Below are positions 50,890-59,371 of a stretch of 64,000 bases of DNA, piece by piece (position 1 is the first letter of the stretch; each line of letters begins with the position of its first letter). The stretch lies in contig NZ_CP098755.1 of the NCBI RefSeq assembly GCF_023746555.1, positions 3,049,001-3,113,000 on the forward strand, in the 5' to 3' direction. Below the pieces are notes generated by a model. The model was not told the DNA's origin and made no database searches. It was given only the letters and a program-made list of their open reading frames with translations. The position numbers were made by a program, and so were the translations under genes. This DNA is from Brevibacillus ruminantium (GTDB lineage Bacteria; Bacillota; Bacilli; Brevibacillales; Brevibacillaceae).

Positions 50890-51210
50890 GTGGCAACGAG
50901 AGTAAGCTATCCCGCGGAAATTAAGCTAAAGGCTGTTGAAATGAGGATGGCGGGCGTATCAGTGAGTGAAGTAATGGAACATCTTTGTATCAAGAACAAA
51001 ACGCAGGTGGATACATGGTTACGTTGGTATAGAAACGGGGAAATTCACCGCTTTGAACAACCAGTAGGTAAGCAGTACACATATGGAAAAGGGCCAGAGG
51101 TTACATCTGAAGTTGAAAGATTGAAGCAGGAAAATCGCTTCTTAAAACAACAATTGGATGTCTTAAAAAAGTACAAGGAGTGGGAAAGGAGGTGTCACCA
51201 GAAGCAGTAG
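50890..51210 (+). CDS. IS3-family transposase OrfA
   Basis: A 106-residue DNA-binding protein with an N-terminal helix-turn-helix (YPAEIKLKAVEMRMAG then TQVDTWLRWYRNG) and a C-terminal leucine zipper (EVERLKQENRFLKQQLDVLK). GTG start with GGAGG 9 nt upstream. A slippery A-AAA-AAG (51165-51171) in its last part lets ribosomes move into the orfB frame and make the OrfAB transposase. Confidence 0.9.
   Translation: MATRVSYPAEIKLKAVEMRMAGVSVSEVMEHLCIKNKTQVDTWLRWYRNGEIHRFEQPVGKQYTYGKGPEVTSEVERLKQENRFLKQQLDVLKKYKEWERRCHQKQ
51165..51171 (+). promoter_or_regulatory. Programmed -1 frameshift site of the IS element
   Basis: AAAAAAG is phased A-AAA-AAG in the orfA frame, and orfB lies in the -1 frame, open across this point. 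AAGGAG just downstream may serve orfB initiation. Confidence 0.8.
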
Positions 51211-52037
51211 TCCAGTGGATGGATTCCATAAAGGGAGAGGTCTCTGTACAACAAGCGTGCCTATGGCTGGGCGTTGCTCGTTCCACCTACTATCGGTGGA
51301 AAAATCAAAGGAATACACAACCGGTTTCAAAACCACTCGTCACACGTATTCGTGAGCTGTGCTTAGCACATAAATTTCGCTATGGATACCGAAAAATCAC
51401 AGCACTTTTACGCCGAGAGATGCAAGTGAATCATAAACGAGTGCAACGGATCATGAGAGAAGAAGGCTTGCAATGTCGAGTGAAAGTGAAAAAGCGAAAG
51501 GGAATCGGACAACCATTCCAAGTAGCTGATCATCTTCTAAAACGTGATTTTCATGCGGAACAACCATTGCAAAAACTAGTTACGGATATTACTTACCTGC
51601 CTTTCGGCAGCAAAATGCTGTATTTATCTAGCATCATGGACTTGTACAACGGCGAGATTATCGCCTACAGTATTGGAGACACACAAGATACCGGTTTGGT
51701 TTTAGATACGTTGTATCAGTTGCCCACAGTAACGAGTTGCATGTTACATAGTGACCAAGGTTCCGTTTATACATCCAAGGCATTTCAACAGGCTGTAAAG
51801 GAAAAGGGCATTACCATGAGCATGTCCCGTAAGGGTACACCTGCTGATAATGCCCCCATAGAATCGTTTCATTCCACGCTAAAGTCTGAAACGTTCTATC
51901 TTGAAGACTTTACCTGTACAACGACGGCCATCGTTGCACAGATTGTTCAAGACTACATTCATTACTATAACTCAATTCGCATTCAAACGAAACTAAACAA
52001 CCAGTCACCGATTCAATTTCGGCAACTGGCTGCTTAA
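51180..52037 (+). CDS. IS3-family transposase OrfB (DDE integrase)
   Basis: A 285-residue catalytic part. HTH_21-like N-terminus (ACLWLGVARSTYYRWKN; KFRYGYRKITALLRRE) and rve core with the DDE triad: D in LVTDITYLPF (about 139), D in MLHSDQGSVYTS (about 197) and E in ADNAPIESFHSTLKSE (about 233). It is expressed as an OrfAB fusion after -1 frameshifting, or alone from the GTG at 51180. Intact. Confidence 0.95.
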   Translation: MGKEVSPEAVVQWMDSIKGEVSVQQACLWLGVARSTYYRWKNQRNTQPVSKPLVTRIRELCLAHKFRYGYRKITALLRREMQVNHKRVQRIMREEGLQCRVKVKKRKGIGQPFQVADHLLKRDFHAEQPLQKLVTDITYLPFGSKMLYLSSIMDLYNGEIIAYSIGDTQDTGLVLDTLYQLPTVTSCMLHSDQGSVYTSKAFQQAVKEKGITMSMSRKGTPADNAPIESFHSTLKSETFYLEDFTCTTTAIVAQIVQDYIHYYNSIRIQTKLNNQSPIQFRQLAA

Positions 52038-52105
52038 TTGGCTAAGGTGTTTTGATCCCTGTCCTACAGACGGGGGGCAGTCCCGTTTTTTCATACCTAT
52101 TGTTT

Positions 52106-53398
52106 TTATACCCAGCCGCGGAAACGGGACGCTTCTGCAGTTTTGCGCACCCCTACCATATAGGCGGCGAGACGCATGTCGATACGGCGTGTTTGTGCGA
52201 GGGAATACACATTTTCAAATGCTTTTACCAGCACTTTTTCCAGCTTTTCAATAACTTCCTCTTCCGTCCAGTAGTAGCCTTGGTTGTTTTGTACCCACTC
52301 AAAGTAGGATACTGTCACACCGCCTGCGCTTGCCAGTACGTCCGGCACGAGCAAGATACCACGTTCGGTGAGGATTTTCGTAGCTTCGAGAGTCGTTGGT
52401 CCATTTGCTGCTTCAACGACGATTTGCGCTTTGATGTTAGGAGCATTCTCAGCAGTAATCTGGTTCTCGATCGCTGCAGGAACCAAGATATCGCAGTCCA
52501 ATTCCAGCAATTCTTTGTTGGAAATGGTGTTGGTAAACAGTTTGGTGACAGTTCCGAACGAATCGCGGCGATCCAGGAGATAGTCAATATCCAGACCGTT
52601 TGGATCGTACAGGGCACCGTAAGCGTCGGAAATACCGACTACTTTTGCACCGGCATCATGCATGAATTTGGAGAGATAGCTTCCGGCGTTACCGAAGCCT
52701 TGCACAACGACGCGCGCTCCCTTCAGGTCAATACCGCGGCGTTTTGCAGCTTCATGAATGCAGATGGTTACACCTTTTGCCGTTGCAGTCTCACGTCCAT
52801 GAGAGCCACCGAGTGCAATTGGTTTTCCTGTAATAAAGCCTGGAGCATCAAACTCACGGATACGGCTGTATTCGTCCATCATCCATGCCATGATTTGAGA
52901 GTTGGTGAAAACGTCTGGAGCGGGAATATCTTTTGTCGGTCCTACGATTTGGCTAATCGCCCGAACATAACCACGGCTCAGGCGCTCCAATTCGCGGAAA
53001 GACATTTCACGCGGGTCACAAATAATGCCGCCTTTACCGCCGCCGTAAGGAAGGTCAACGATTCCGGCTTTCAAGCTCATCCAGATTGATAGCGCTTTAA
53101 CTTCATCCTCTGTAACTTCCGGGTGGAAACGAATGCCCCCCTTGGCAGGACCTACTGCATCGTTATGCTGAGCGCGATACCCAGTAAATACCTTTACTTC
53201 TCCGTTGTCCATGCGAACTGGAATACGCACGGTCAGAACGCGCAACGGCTCCTTCAAGAGTTCGTACATTGCTTCCTGGTAACCTAATTTGTCAAGTGCT
53301 TCTTTGATCACCGTCTGGGTTGAATGCAACAGATTCATGCTCTCTTGTTGCTTTTTTTGTCCTTGGGTGTTTTCGGTTACCACTTCGTGATTACCCAT
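52106..53398 (-). CDS. gudB: NAD-specific glutamate dehydrogenase
   Basis: A 430-residue enzyme oxidising glutamate to 2-oxoglutarate and ammonia. PAKGGIRFHPEVTEDEVKAL (about 83-102) and PYGGGKGGIICDPREMS (about 117-133) include the catalytic lysine; ARVVVQGFGNAGSYLSKF (about 223-240) binds NAD. No 9-bp duplication like the cryptic B. subtilis gudB allele is evident around the catalytic segment. GAGGTG lies ahead of ATG. Its 3' side now runs into the IS, so its terminator is 1.3 kb away. Confidence 0.95.
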   Translation of the reverse strand: MGNHEVVTENTQGQKKQQESMNLLHSTQTVIKEALDKLGYQEAMYELLKEPLRVLTVRIPVRMDNGEVKVFTGYRAQHNDAVGPAKGGIRFHPEVTEDEVKALSIWMSLKAGIVDLPYGGGKGGIICDPREMSFRELERLSRGYVRAISQIVGPTKDIPAPDVFTNSQIMAWMMDEYSRIREFDAPGFITGKPIALGGSHGRETATAKGVTICIHEAAKRRGIDLKGARVVVQGFGNAGSYLSKFMHDAGAKVVGISDAYGALYDPNGLDIDYLLDRRDSFGTVTKLFTNTISNKELLELDCDILVPAAIENQITAENAPNIKAQIVVEAANGPTTLEATKILTERGILLVPDVLASAGGVTVSYFEWVQNNQGYYWTEEEVIEKLEKVLVKAFENVYSLAQTRRIDMRLAAYMVGVRKTAEASRFRGWV

Positions 53399-53667
53399 TA
53401 CTTATTCACCTCAAAATAGTTGTCGGTAAACCCATCGTTAAGTATACACGCTTGTATCAGGGATGAGAAGATGAAAATTCCCTTTCGATGTGTAATCGAA
53501 ACTTTCGGACTGGTACCGACAGCCTGATATTCTCAAAAATAAGAAGGTCACGCATATGAAGAAAGCATTGATGTCACACGCTTTGCCGGTTGATTGCCCG
53601 CATGATTTCATCTGTTGATAGCTTGCCCGATTTTCCCATCACTCATTACGCTTTCTGCACCTGTGCC

Positions 53668-53697
53668 CTGTCAAAACCGCCGTCCCTTGCCTATAAT
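53668..53697 (+). promoter_or_regulatory. Candidate promoter of the PIG-L deacetylase gene
   Basis: CTGTCA (53668-53673), 18 nt, TATAAT (53692-53697), 37 nt before the start codon. The -10 is perfect and the -35 is four of six. Confidence 0.5.
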
Positions 53698-53734
53698 AGA
53701 GTAAGTGAGTCCATTTCTTTTAGCGGAGGTCCCC

Positions 53735-54481
53735 ATGAACAAGAAAAGAATTTTGTTCATTTTTGCCCATCCCGATGACGAGACGTTTACATCGGGTGTC
53801 ACCATACGCAAGTACGCCAACCAACCAGATGTATCCATTCATCTTTTATGTGCGACCAGAGGCGAAGCAGGCAAACCGGGAGAGCCGCCTATTTGCACAA
53901 AAGAAGAACTGCCCGCCGTTCGAGAAAACGAACTTCGCGTGGCCGCTTCGATCCTTGGCATTACCACGGTTGACTTCCTGGAATACCAAGATAAACACCT
54001 CTCAGATGTACCTATAGAGGAACTGGCAGAAAAAATCCGGCAGTCCATCCAGCAATACCAGCCGCAAATCGTGATCACCTTTGCCCCTCATGGGATCTCT
54101 GGTCACCCCGATCATCAGGCGATTTCTGCAGCGACCGCGTACGCCGTCAAGCATGACAGTGAGCCTTTATCTGTTCAAAAGCTGTATTATGTCACACATG
54201 CAGCTAAGCAGGGCTTCGGCAACATAGCCCCTCCCTTTACAGACCCGCTTGAGAGCATTACGACGATCATCTCGGCTCCCGAGTACGTGTCAGAGGTTGC
54301 GCAGGCACTGGCGGCACATCGAACCCAGCATCTCTCGGTCAGTCGGGTATTCCCGGGTGTATTGGAGGGGGATACTGCGTATGTTCGCTCGGTCAATCAT
54401 TTTATACTCGCGTACAGCGCAGCAGGACTCCCAAGCTCGACGGAAAAAGAAGCAGACCTGTTTTCAGGAATCTCGTATTGA
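53735..54481 (+). CDS. PIG-L/LmbE family deacetylase (BshB2-like)
   Basis: A 248-residue zinc-dependent N-deacetylase. AHPDDETF (about 10-17) and HPDHQAIS (about 126-133) bind the metal. Members act on N-acetylglucosaminyl-malate in bacillithiol synthesis or on other GlcNAc conjugates; the substrate cannot be told from sequence. The ATG at 53735 has GGAGG 6 nt before it. The 336-nt gap to gudB holds the promoter at 53668-53697 and nothing else convincing. Confidence 0.85.
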   Translation: MNKKRILFIFAHPDDETFTSGVTIRKYANQPDVSIHLLCATRGEAGKPGEPPICTKEELPAVRENELRVAASILGITTVDFLEYQDKHLSDVPIEELAEKIRQSIQQYQPQIVITFAPHGISGHPDHQAISAATAYAVKHDSEPLSVQKLYYVTHAAKQGFGNIAPPFTDPLESITTIISAPEYVSEVAQALAAHRTQHLSVSRVFPGVLEGDTAYVRSVNHFILAYSAAGLPSSTEKEADLFSGISY

Positions 54482-54508
54482 ATGGATGAATCAGGGAAAC
54501 ATACAGGT

Positions 54509-54540
54509 AGAGCACCTGGCGAATAACCAGGTGCTCTTTC
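54509..54540. terminator. Bidirectional terminator between the deacetylase and the MecA-like gene
   Basis: AGAGCACCTGG-CGAATAA-CCAGGTGCTCTTT, an 11-bp perfect stem 25 nt after both stop codons. Confidence 0.85.
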
Positions 54541-54565
54541 ACGCGCATGCAGCGGCGTCATTTAT

Positions 54566-55168
54566 TTAACGAAAGTGTCGACAGATTTCCTTGACTGCAT
54601 CGTCAGAAAAGACAACTTTCCCATATTCTTCCAATACATACACGGTAGTAGGTGTTGCCTCTCCGTATTCAGAAAGGATCGCAATCAACTTCTGGTAGCG
54701 CTCCTGATCGAGATCCAGCTCCTCCAGTACAAGGTAATATTTTCCTTGGTAAAAGTATGCTGCTCCTCCGTTAATCAGGAAAGCATTGATTCGATGAGCA
54801 GCTTCCACCAGATGCTCAAAGTCGCGGAAGGAATAGATCACGAGATCACTTTCCTCGAGCGTTACCTCGAGTTCATACATGTCCTCATCATCGTATTCTT
54901 CTTCTTCTTTATCAGACTTCGAGCCAGTTTTTCCGCGAGTTACGATTACGACCATTCCCTGTGCTGGCAAGGCAAACACTTCAACGGCCACAGGACCTGA
55001 CACCTCAAAGCCAAGCTCATGGTAAGCCTGCTCCATCATGTCGTTGAACAGTTCATGAACTTTGGGAATGTCACGCCACATGTCCTCTTTTTCGATTCCT
55101 CTCTCTGACAGATCATCAAACGTCAGAAAGATTCGTATTTTATCTTGACCAAGGCGTTCAACACGCAT
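54566..55168 (-). CDS. ClpC adaptor protein MecA/YpbH
   Basis: A 200-residue adaptor with an N-terminal substrate-binding half (MRVERLGQDKIRIFLTFDDL; WRDIPKVHELFNDMMEQA), an acidic linker (EEEEYDDED near 100) and a C-terminal ClpC-binding half (YSFRDFEHLVEAAHRI; YYLVLE). The position near gudB and the ypb genes matches YpbH rather than MecA, but the two are paralogues and I cannot decide from this window. ATG at 55166-55168 with GGAGGG. Confidence 0.87.
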   Translation of the reverse strand: MRVERLGQDKIRIFLTFDDLSERGIEKEDMWRDIPKVHELFNDMMEQAYHELGFEVSGPVAVEVFALPAQGMVVIVTRGKTGSKSDKEEEEYDDEDMYELEVTLEESDLVIYSFRDFEHLVEAAHRINAFLINGGAAYFYQGKYYLVLEELDLDQERYQKLIAILSEYGEATPTTVYVLEEYGKVVFSDDAVKEICRHFR

Positions 55169-55259
55169 GACCGTCCCTCCTCGCCATCCAGTCGTACTAC
55201 AAATTATGAATGAGAGCCTGTAAGAGTTCTCCGCATTTTCCGACGAATACCTCGTAATA

Positions 55260-55299
55260 GATAACCCATTTTCCTTCCGGGTTATCACTATCATACCAT
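55260..55299 (-). promoter_or_regulatory. Extended -10 promoter and leader hairpin of the MecA-like gene
   Basis: ATGGTATGAT (-10 at 55290-55295) followed by the stem ATAACCC...GGGTTAT (55261-55285) on the minus strand. The rest of the 265-nt gap carries two hairpins at 55380-55426 without U-runs after the flavoprotein gene. Confidence 0.5.
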
Positions 55300-55433
55300 A
55301 TTTATGGACAAGAATATAGCAAGGGAAACCCATTGACTGCACGATCGCGCTGACGTGTCGAAAGCTAGCGAACCTGGAGTGCTGCCGTGTTGGCAGATGT
55401 CACTTCCTGCGCTTTCCCAGGAAACATTATTTC

Positions 55434-56327
55434 TTATGTATGCTCTTTCGCTGTACAGGTTTCTTGATGCATACGAGATTGCTCCTGCAATCGTTTATGT
55501 ATCCAGATAGCTGCTTGCAATCCATCTCCCATAGCGATTGCGACCTGCTGTGAGTGAACCGTTACATCGCCAATTGCCCAAATTCCCGGGTGGCTGGTTT
55601 CTTTGGTTCGGGGATCGACCAGAACATGTCCTTTTTCATTCAGCTGCACCGACAAGGAGCGAAGGAGCTGGGACTGTACGCGTGCTCCCGGATATGCGAG
55701 AAAGATACGTTCCACTTCGATTTTCTCTCCCGATTCCAGCTCAACACCAGCGACTTTTCCATCTATATGCAGGATACGGGCGATTTGCTTCTGATGTTCC
55801 GTGCTTTTATCATGGAGAAGCACGAGCTGATCCGTGTAATAGGAAATCGCTTTTGCCATCTCTGCTACTTGTGCTTCCTTGCCAATGACCGCCGTCCTTT
55901 TGCCAACAGCTTCATATCCGTCACAATCGGGACAAATAAAAACGGAAATGCCCAAGCATTCCCTCAGTCCTTCGATCTGCGGAAATGGATCATCAATTCC
56001 AGTGGCAAGCACGATGGTTTGTCCTTGCAGGATTCGCTGACTTCTGGTTGTGAGGTGAAATAAACGGTCTGGTGTTTGTGCCAAGGAGATCACTTCATCC
56101 TGAACAAAAACAGCTCCCAAATTCGTTGCATATGAACGTCCAGCGTGACGCAGTTGTTCTCCGCTAACCCCCGCGGGGAATCCCAAAAGATTTCGGTATC
56201 CCCGAGAAGCAGAAGATCTTCCTCCCCCTGCATCTATCACTGCCACCCTTCGCAACGAACGGCATAGTTGAATGGCAGCTTGCCACCCTGCAATGCCTCC
56301 CCCGATAATCACCGTGTCAAAGGTCAA
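55434..56327 (-). CDS. Thioredoxin reductase-like FAD/NAD(P) oxidoreductase
   Basis: A 297-residue two-domain flavoprotein. GGGIAGWQAAIQL (about 8-20) binds FAD; CPDCDGYE (about 131-138) is a CxxC in the place of the TrxR redox-active disulfide; TAVIGKEAQVAEMAKAI binds NAD(P)H but with GKEAQ replacing the usual GGGxxA; GIWAIGDV ends the FAD site. The altered NAD(P)H loop makes standard thioredoxin reductase activity doubtful. Start is a TTG with GGGTGGA 7 nt before it. Single gene. Confidence 0.8.
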   Translation of the reverse strand: MTFDTVIIGGGIAGWQAAIQLCRSLRRVAVIDAGGGRSSASRGYRNLLGFPAGVSGEQLRHAGRSYATNLGAVFVQDEVISLAQTPDRLFHLTTRSQRILQGQTIVLATGIDDPFPQIEGLRECLGISVFICPDCDGYEAVGKRTAVIGKEAQVAEMAKAISYYTDQLVLLHDKSTEHQKQIARILHIDGKVAGVELESGEKIEVERIFLAYPGARVQSQLLRSLSVQLNEKGHVLVDPRTKETSHPGIWAIGDVTVHSQQVAIAMGDGLQAAIWIHKRLQEQSRMHQETCTAKEHT

Positions 56328-56388
56328 CGTTCATTCCACCCTTGTCTCTTCATTTCCGTTTATTTTCTCTCATATGTGTGCTGTTTAT

Positions 56389-57219
56389 TTATGGTGACAA
56401 GGGAATTTGGACAATTTGCCCTTCAAAAAGCTGTGATTCCGGACTGATCCCGTTGTAGCCGGCAATTTTTTTCACTCCGCTGTTATGCCCGTAATATAGG
56501 CGAGATAGCTGAAATAATGTTTCACCCTTCTTTACTTTATGCTGTTTTACTGTTGCTTGCGCTTTTTCCTCTTTTTCCTGTGTGACAGCTTCCTTGACGG
56601 TTGACTCCGGCTGGAGAGGAGCGGCGGGCGGCGTTGTATTGCCAGTATGGCTGACGCTCTGCTCTGATGCGTGATCACTAGTTGGATTCTGCTGATGTTC
56701 AGTCTCGGTGCCAGCGCTGGGTGTGATGATACCATCAACCGGTTCCGCTGATTGCGCAGTTCCGGTATTTCCTTCTGGCGAGGATTCCTGCGCTTGTACA
56801 GGCAAGGTTCCCGCAGTGGATGCCTGTTGATCTGGGGACCATGTTTGACCCGGTTCACCTTGCTTTTCCTCCATGGACACGTTTGCCGGGACGGACTGGC
56901 CTGCTTTGTACAGCTCCATGCAGATCAATAGAAAAAAGAGTGTTCCAAACACAGCCAGGCCCAAACGCAGTACCGCTTTTTTGGAAAATCCTGCAGCCTC
57001 AGGACGACGATTCGGACGCGATATCTTCTGCTTGTTTGCGTGCTTGTTTGTGTGCTTGTGCCTGAGACGGCGCGGAGGCAATCCCTGTGAAAGGCTCACC
57101 TGATCTTCTGCAAACTCTGCCATTAGCGCTGAATGCTCAGCTCTCCCTTCTTTTCCTGCTTGGTCTCCATCTCGTTCCCCATCTCTTTCCGGCAAATTGT
57201 GGTTTATATGCTCTGTCAT
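56389..57219 (-). CDS. ypbE: Membrane-anchored LysM protein, YpbE-like
   Basis: A 276-residue protein: charged cytoplasmic N-terminus (1-85), one membrane helix (about 87-107, LGLAVFGTLFFLLICMELY), a long Ser/Thr/Pro/Glu/Gln-rich linker (about 110-225), and a LysM domain (about 228-274; KKGETLFQLSRLYYG, GYNGISPESQLFEGQIVQIP) that would bind peptidoglycan. The tail position in ypbB-recQ-ypbD-ypbE matches B. subtilis. It overlaps ypbD by 4 nt. Confidence 0.85.
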   Translation of the reverse strand: MTEHINHNLPERDGERDGDQAGKEGRAEHSALMAEFAEDQVSLSQGLPPRRLRHKHTNKHANKQKISRPNRRPEAAGFSKKAVLRLGLAVFGTLFFLLICMELYKAGQSVPANVSMEEKQGEPGQTWSPDQQASTAGTLPVQAQESSPEGNTGTAQSAEPVDGIITPSAGTETEHQQNPTSDHASEQSVSHTGNTTPPAAPLQPESTVKEAVTQEKEEKAQATVKQHKVKKGETLFQLSRLYYGHNSGVKKIAGYNGISPESQLFEGQIVQIPLSP

Positions 57220-57779
57220 TCCCGACTCCTCCTCTCGCGGGAAAATCCAAATTGAATATAGAAAGCAAGCAAAAGGTCAATCACGATATGCGCCAGTATC
57301 GGCGGAAGCAATTGGCCATCTGCCTGAAACAAATTTCCCAGCAGCCAGCTCGTCAGAAACACACTGCCGACGAGCAAGGGTTTGGTTAGATAGCGGACGT
57401 GCACGAGGGTAAACAGAAGACTTGTCCACAGGTTGCCTATCAGTGATTGGATCACCCCGCGAAACAACCACTCTTCTCCTACCCCGATCAGCGCGCAAAG
57501 CAAAATCGTTTTTCCTGGGGTGAGCCCGGTAAAAATCCGTTCATTCACACTTCCGTCGTCCTGCCAGCGAGGCGGCAGAAAGCGATCCATCGCAATACTC
57601 GACAGGACAACCACAAGAGCGATGCCGAGCGCCCACAGATATGCGCCGGCAGAAGAGAGCCGAAAGAGGGCTACAGAATTTTCCCAACCGTGAACGAGCA
57701 AACTCCCCGCCACCGCTATCATTATCACCACGAATTGTGTCAGCCACAAATGGTAACGCAAGGTGGTCTCGTCAATCAT
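57216..57779 (-). CDS. ypbD: CPBP intramembrane metalloprotease, YpbD-like
   Basis: A 187-residue multi-spanning protein with the three CPBP motifs: EEWLFRGVIQ (about 105-114), FTLVHVRY (about 128-135) and HIVIDLLLAF near 170. CPBP proteins process membrane peptides or prenylated proteins. The ATG at 57777-57779 with AGGAG 6 nt before it is preferred to the TTG six codons earlier that overlaps recQ. Confidence 0.87.
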   Translation of the reverse strand: MIDETTLRYHLWLTQFVVIMIAVAGSLLVHGWENSVALFRLSSAGAYLWALGIALVVVLSSIAMDRFLPPRWQDDGSVNERIFTGLTPGKTILLCALIGVGEEWLFRGVIQSLIGNLWTSLLFTLVHVRYLTKPLLVGSVFLTSWLLGNLFQADGQLLPPILAHIVIDLLLAFYIQFGFSRERRSRE

Positions 57780-57793
57780 TGGGTGCTCCTGCT

Positions 57794-59371
57794 TCAAAAG
57801 TTGCTGCCTCCCTTTTTATTCGGCAAAAGCATTTCCAATGCCTTCCGTAAATTCCAACCCTGCGCCTCAGATTCTCTCGTTTCTGCCGACACCCGGTTGA
57901 CGTACTTGCTTCGCTCCAGTCCACAGCGGGTACAGCAAGCATGAGAATGGGAAAAATCAGCCTCACCAAAATAGAGGTTGAGGTTTTTCCGAAAACAACC
58001 AGTAGCCTCCAGCCAGGAATAGATATCGGCCAGTTTTTTTCTTTTTTGCTTTTTGGGCAAGTCAAGCGCACTCAGCAGCCGTGCCGCCATTTCAGGAATC
58101 TGACGATGCTGCACTGAGCCACTCTCAAATCGAAAATCATCACGACCCGCAACCGTATTTCGAAGGATACCAGCTTGCTCTGCATAGAAAAACAAAAGCC
58201 CCGCCATCTCTTCCGGAATATCCGCAATGATCAGTTCTTTTATCGAAACAGTCTCTTTCCCAGAAACGAGGTGCAAAAAACGGATAAGCTGCTCTTCCGT
58301 AGGATACTCCTTTTCCTGCAGATGAGCGTGAATCAGACGGTCTTCCGGCGAATAGAACAGCCCCGCGTACCCCGCTTGACCATCACGTCCTACCCTCCCG
58401 ATTTCCTGGGCATATCCCTCCAGACTGGACGGAGTATGATAGTGTAGGACATAGCGTATATTTGCTTTATCGATCCCCATGCCAAATGCGTTCGTCGCGA
58501 CAATGACATCCAGTTCATCTCGCAGGAATTGCGTCTGGACGACCATCCTGTCCATACTGTTCATTCCGCCGTGATACCCATGCACCCGTTTTTTCCCGGA
58601 AAGCTGATATTCCGCGACCAATACTTCTACGGCTTGCCGGGTACTGCAATAGACAATCCCCGGCCCCTCCAAATCCTCCATCGCCTGGATTACCATGCTC
58701 CGTCGCTCCGTCTCCGATTCTACCGGCATGATGTCAATCGCAATATTTGCCCGATTTAACGGCTGCGACACCACATTTTCCGGGTAAATCTGCAGAAGCT
58801 GGCAAATCTCTGCTCTGACGCTTGGCGTGGCAGTGGCTGTCACTGCCAACACAGGGGGTGCTCCCAGTTGTTGGATCACAGCGGGCAGGCGCAGATAGTC
58901 TGTGCGAAAATCATGCCCCCATTGGGAAATACAGTGTGCCTCATCGATTGCAATCATCGAAACACCTGCCCGGAGCAATGCTCTTTGAACGGTGTTGTTT
59001 TGCAGTTTTTCCGGAGAAACATAGACCAGCTTATAAGCGCCTTGTGCAATTTGCATAAGAAGCTCACGCGTTTCTGCAGGTTCTTGGGTGCTGTTTACAA
59101 AGGCCGCTGGAATTTTCCTTTTTCCACGCAGTTGTTGGACCTGATCCACCATTAGAGAGATAAGCGGCGAGATCACAACCGCAGTACCTGGGAGAAACAA
59201 AGCAGGAAGTTGGTAGGTCATTGATTTTCCCGCACCGGTTGCGAGCAATCCCAAAACGTTTTTCCGGTTCACAATTCGCTCGATGATCTCCCACTGTCCC
59301 GGCCGAAAGGAAGAATATCCATAATAACGCTGAAGCAGATCGTGTAGTGTCTCCCGCGCTTCTGCGATCAA
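57794..59371 (-). CDS. recQ: RecQ-family ATP-dependent DNA helicase (RecS type, no HRDC)
   Basis: A 525-residue SF2 helicase unwinding DNA 3' to 5'. Motif 0 FRPGQWEII, Walker A GLLATGAGKSMTYQLPALF (about 37-55), DEAHC (about 139), TATATP, and the C-terminal helicase motifs HGYHGGMNSMDR and GMGIDKANIR followed by QEIGRVGRDG. The zinc site is formed by cysteines from about 455 to 485 (CFRK...CCTRC). No HRDC domain follows, as in B. subtilis RecS. The TTG start overlaps the ypbB stop (TTGA) with GGAGGG upstream. Confidence 0.93.
   Translation of the reverse strand: MIAEARETLHDLLQRYYGYSSFRPGQWEIIERIVNRKNVLGLLATGAGKSMTYQLPALFLPGTAVVISPLISLMVDQVQQLRGKRKIPAAFVNSTQEPAETRELLMQIAQGAYKLVYVSPEKLQNNTVQRALLRAGVSMIAIDEAHCISQWGHDFRTDYLRLPAVIQQLGAPPVLAVTATATPSVRAEICQLLQIYPENVVSQPLNRANIAIDIMPVESETERRSMVIQAMEDLEGPGIVYCSTRQAVEVLVAEYQLSGKKRVHGYHGGMNSMDRMVVQTQFLRDELDVIVATNAFGMGIDKANIRYVLHYHTPSSLEGYAQEIGRVGRDGQAGYAGLFYSPEDRLIHAHLQEKEYPTEEQLIRFLHLVSGKETVSIKELIIADIPEEMAGLLFFYAEQAGILRNTVAGRDDFRFESGSVQHRQIPEMAARLLSALDLPKKQKRKKLADIYSWLEATGCFRKNLNLYFGEADFSHSHACCTRCGLERSKYVNRVSAETRESEAQGWNLRKALEMLLPNKKGGSNF

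Larger units (their letters stand above)
50797..52084. mobile_element. IS3-family (IS150-like) insertion sequence, 1288 bp
   Basis: The ends are imperfect inverted repeats: GGGACTGACCCC at the left and, read inward from the right, GGGACTGCCCCC. A 3-bp direct repeat GTT flanks it (50794-50796 and 52085-52087), the usual IS3 target duplication. It carries orfA and orfB with a frameshift site. Both reading frames and both ends look complete, so it should be active or recently so. Confidence 0.9.

Noticed and set aside
52052-53089. 345-codon plus-strand frame opposite gudB.
   Set aside because: Cys/Phe-rich antisense image of gudB; no RBS; starts inside the IS end.
52106-53398. Whether gudB carries the cryptic 9-bp duplication known from domesticated B. 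subtilis.
   Set aside because: No tandem 9-bp repeat is visible near the catalytic segment and the frame is intact at normal length.
53553-53618. Twenty-codon plus-strand frame with AAGAAGG upstream in the gudB-deacetylase gap.
   Set aside because: Too short, no promoter or terminator of its own, and no feature beyond a weak RBS.
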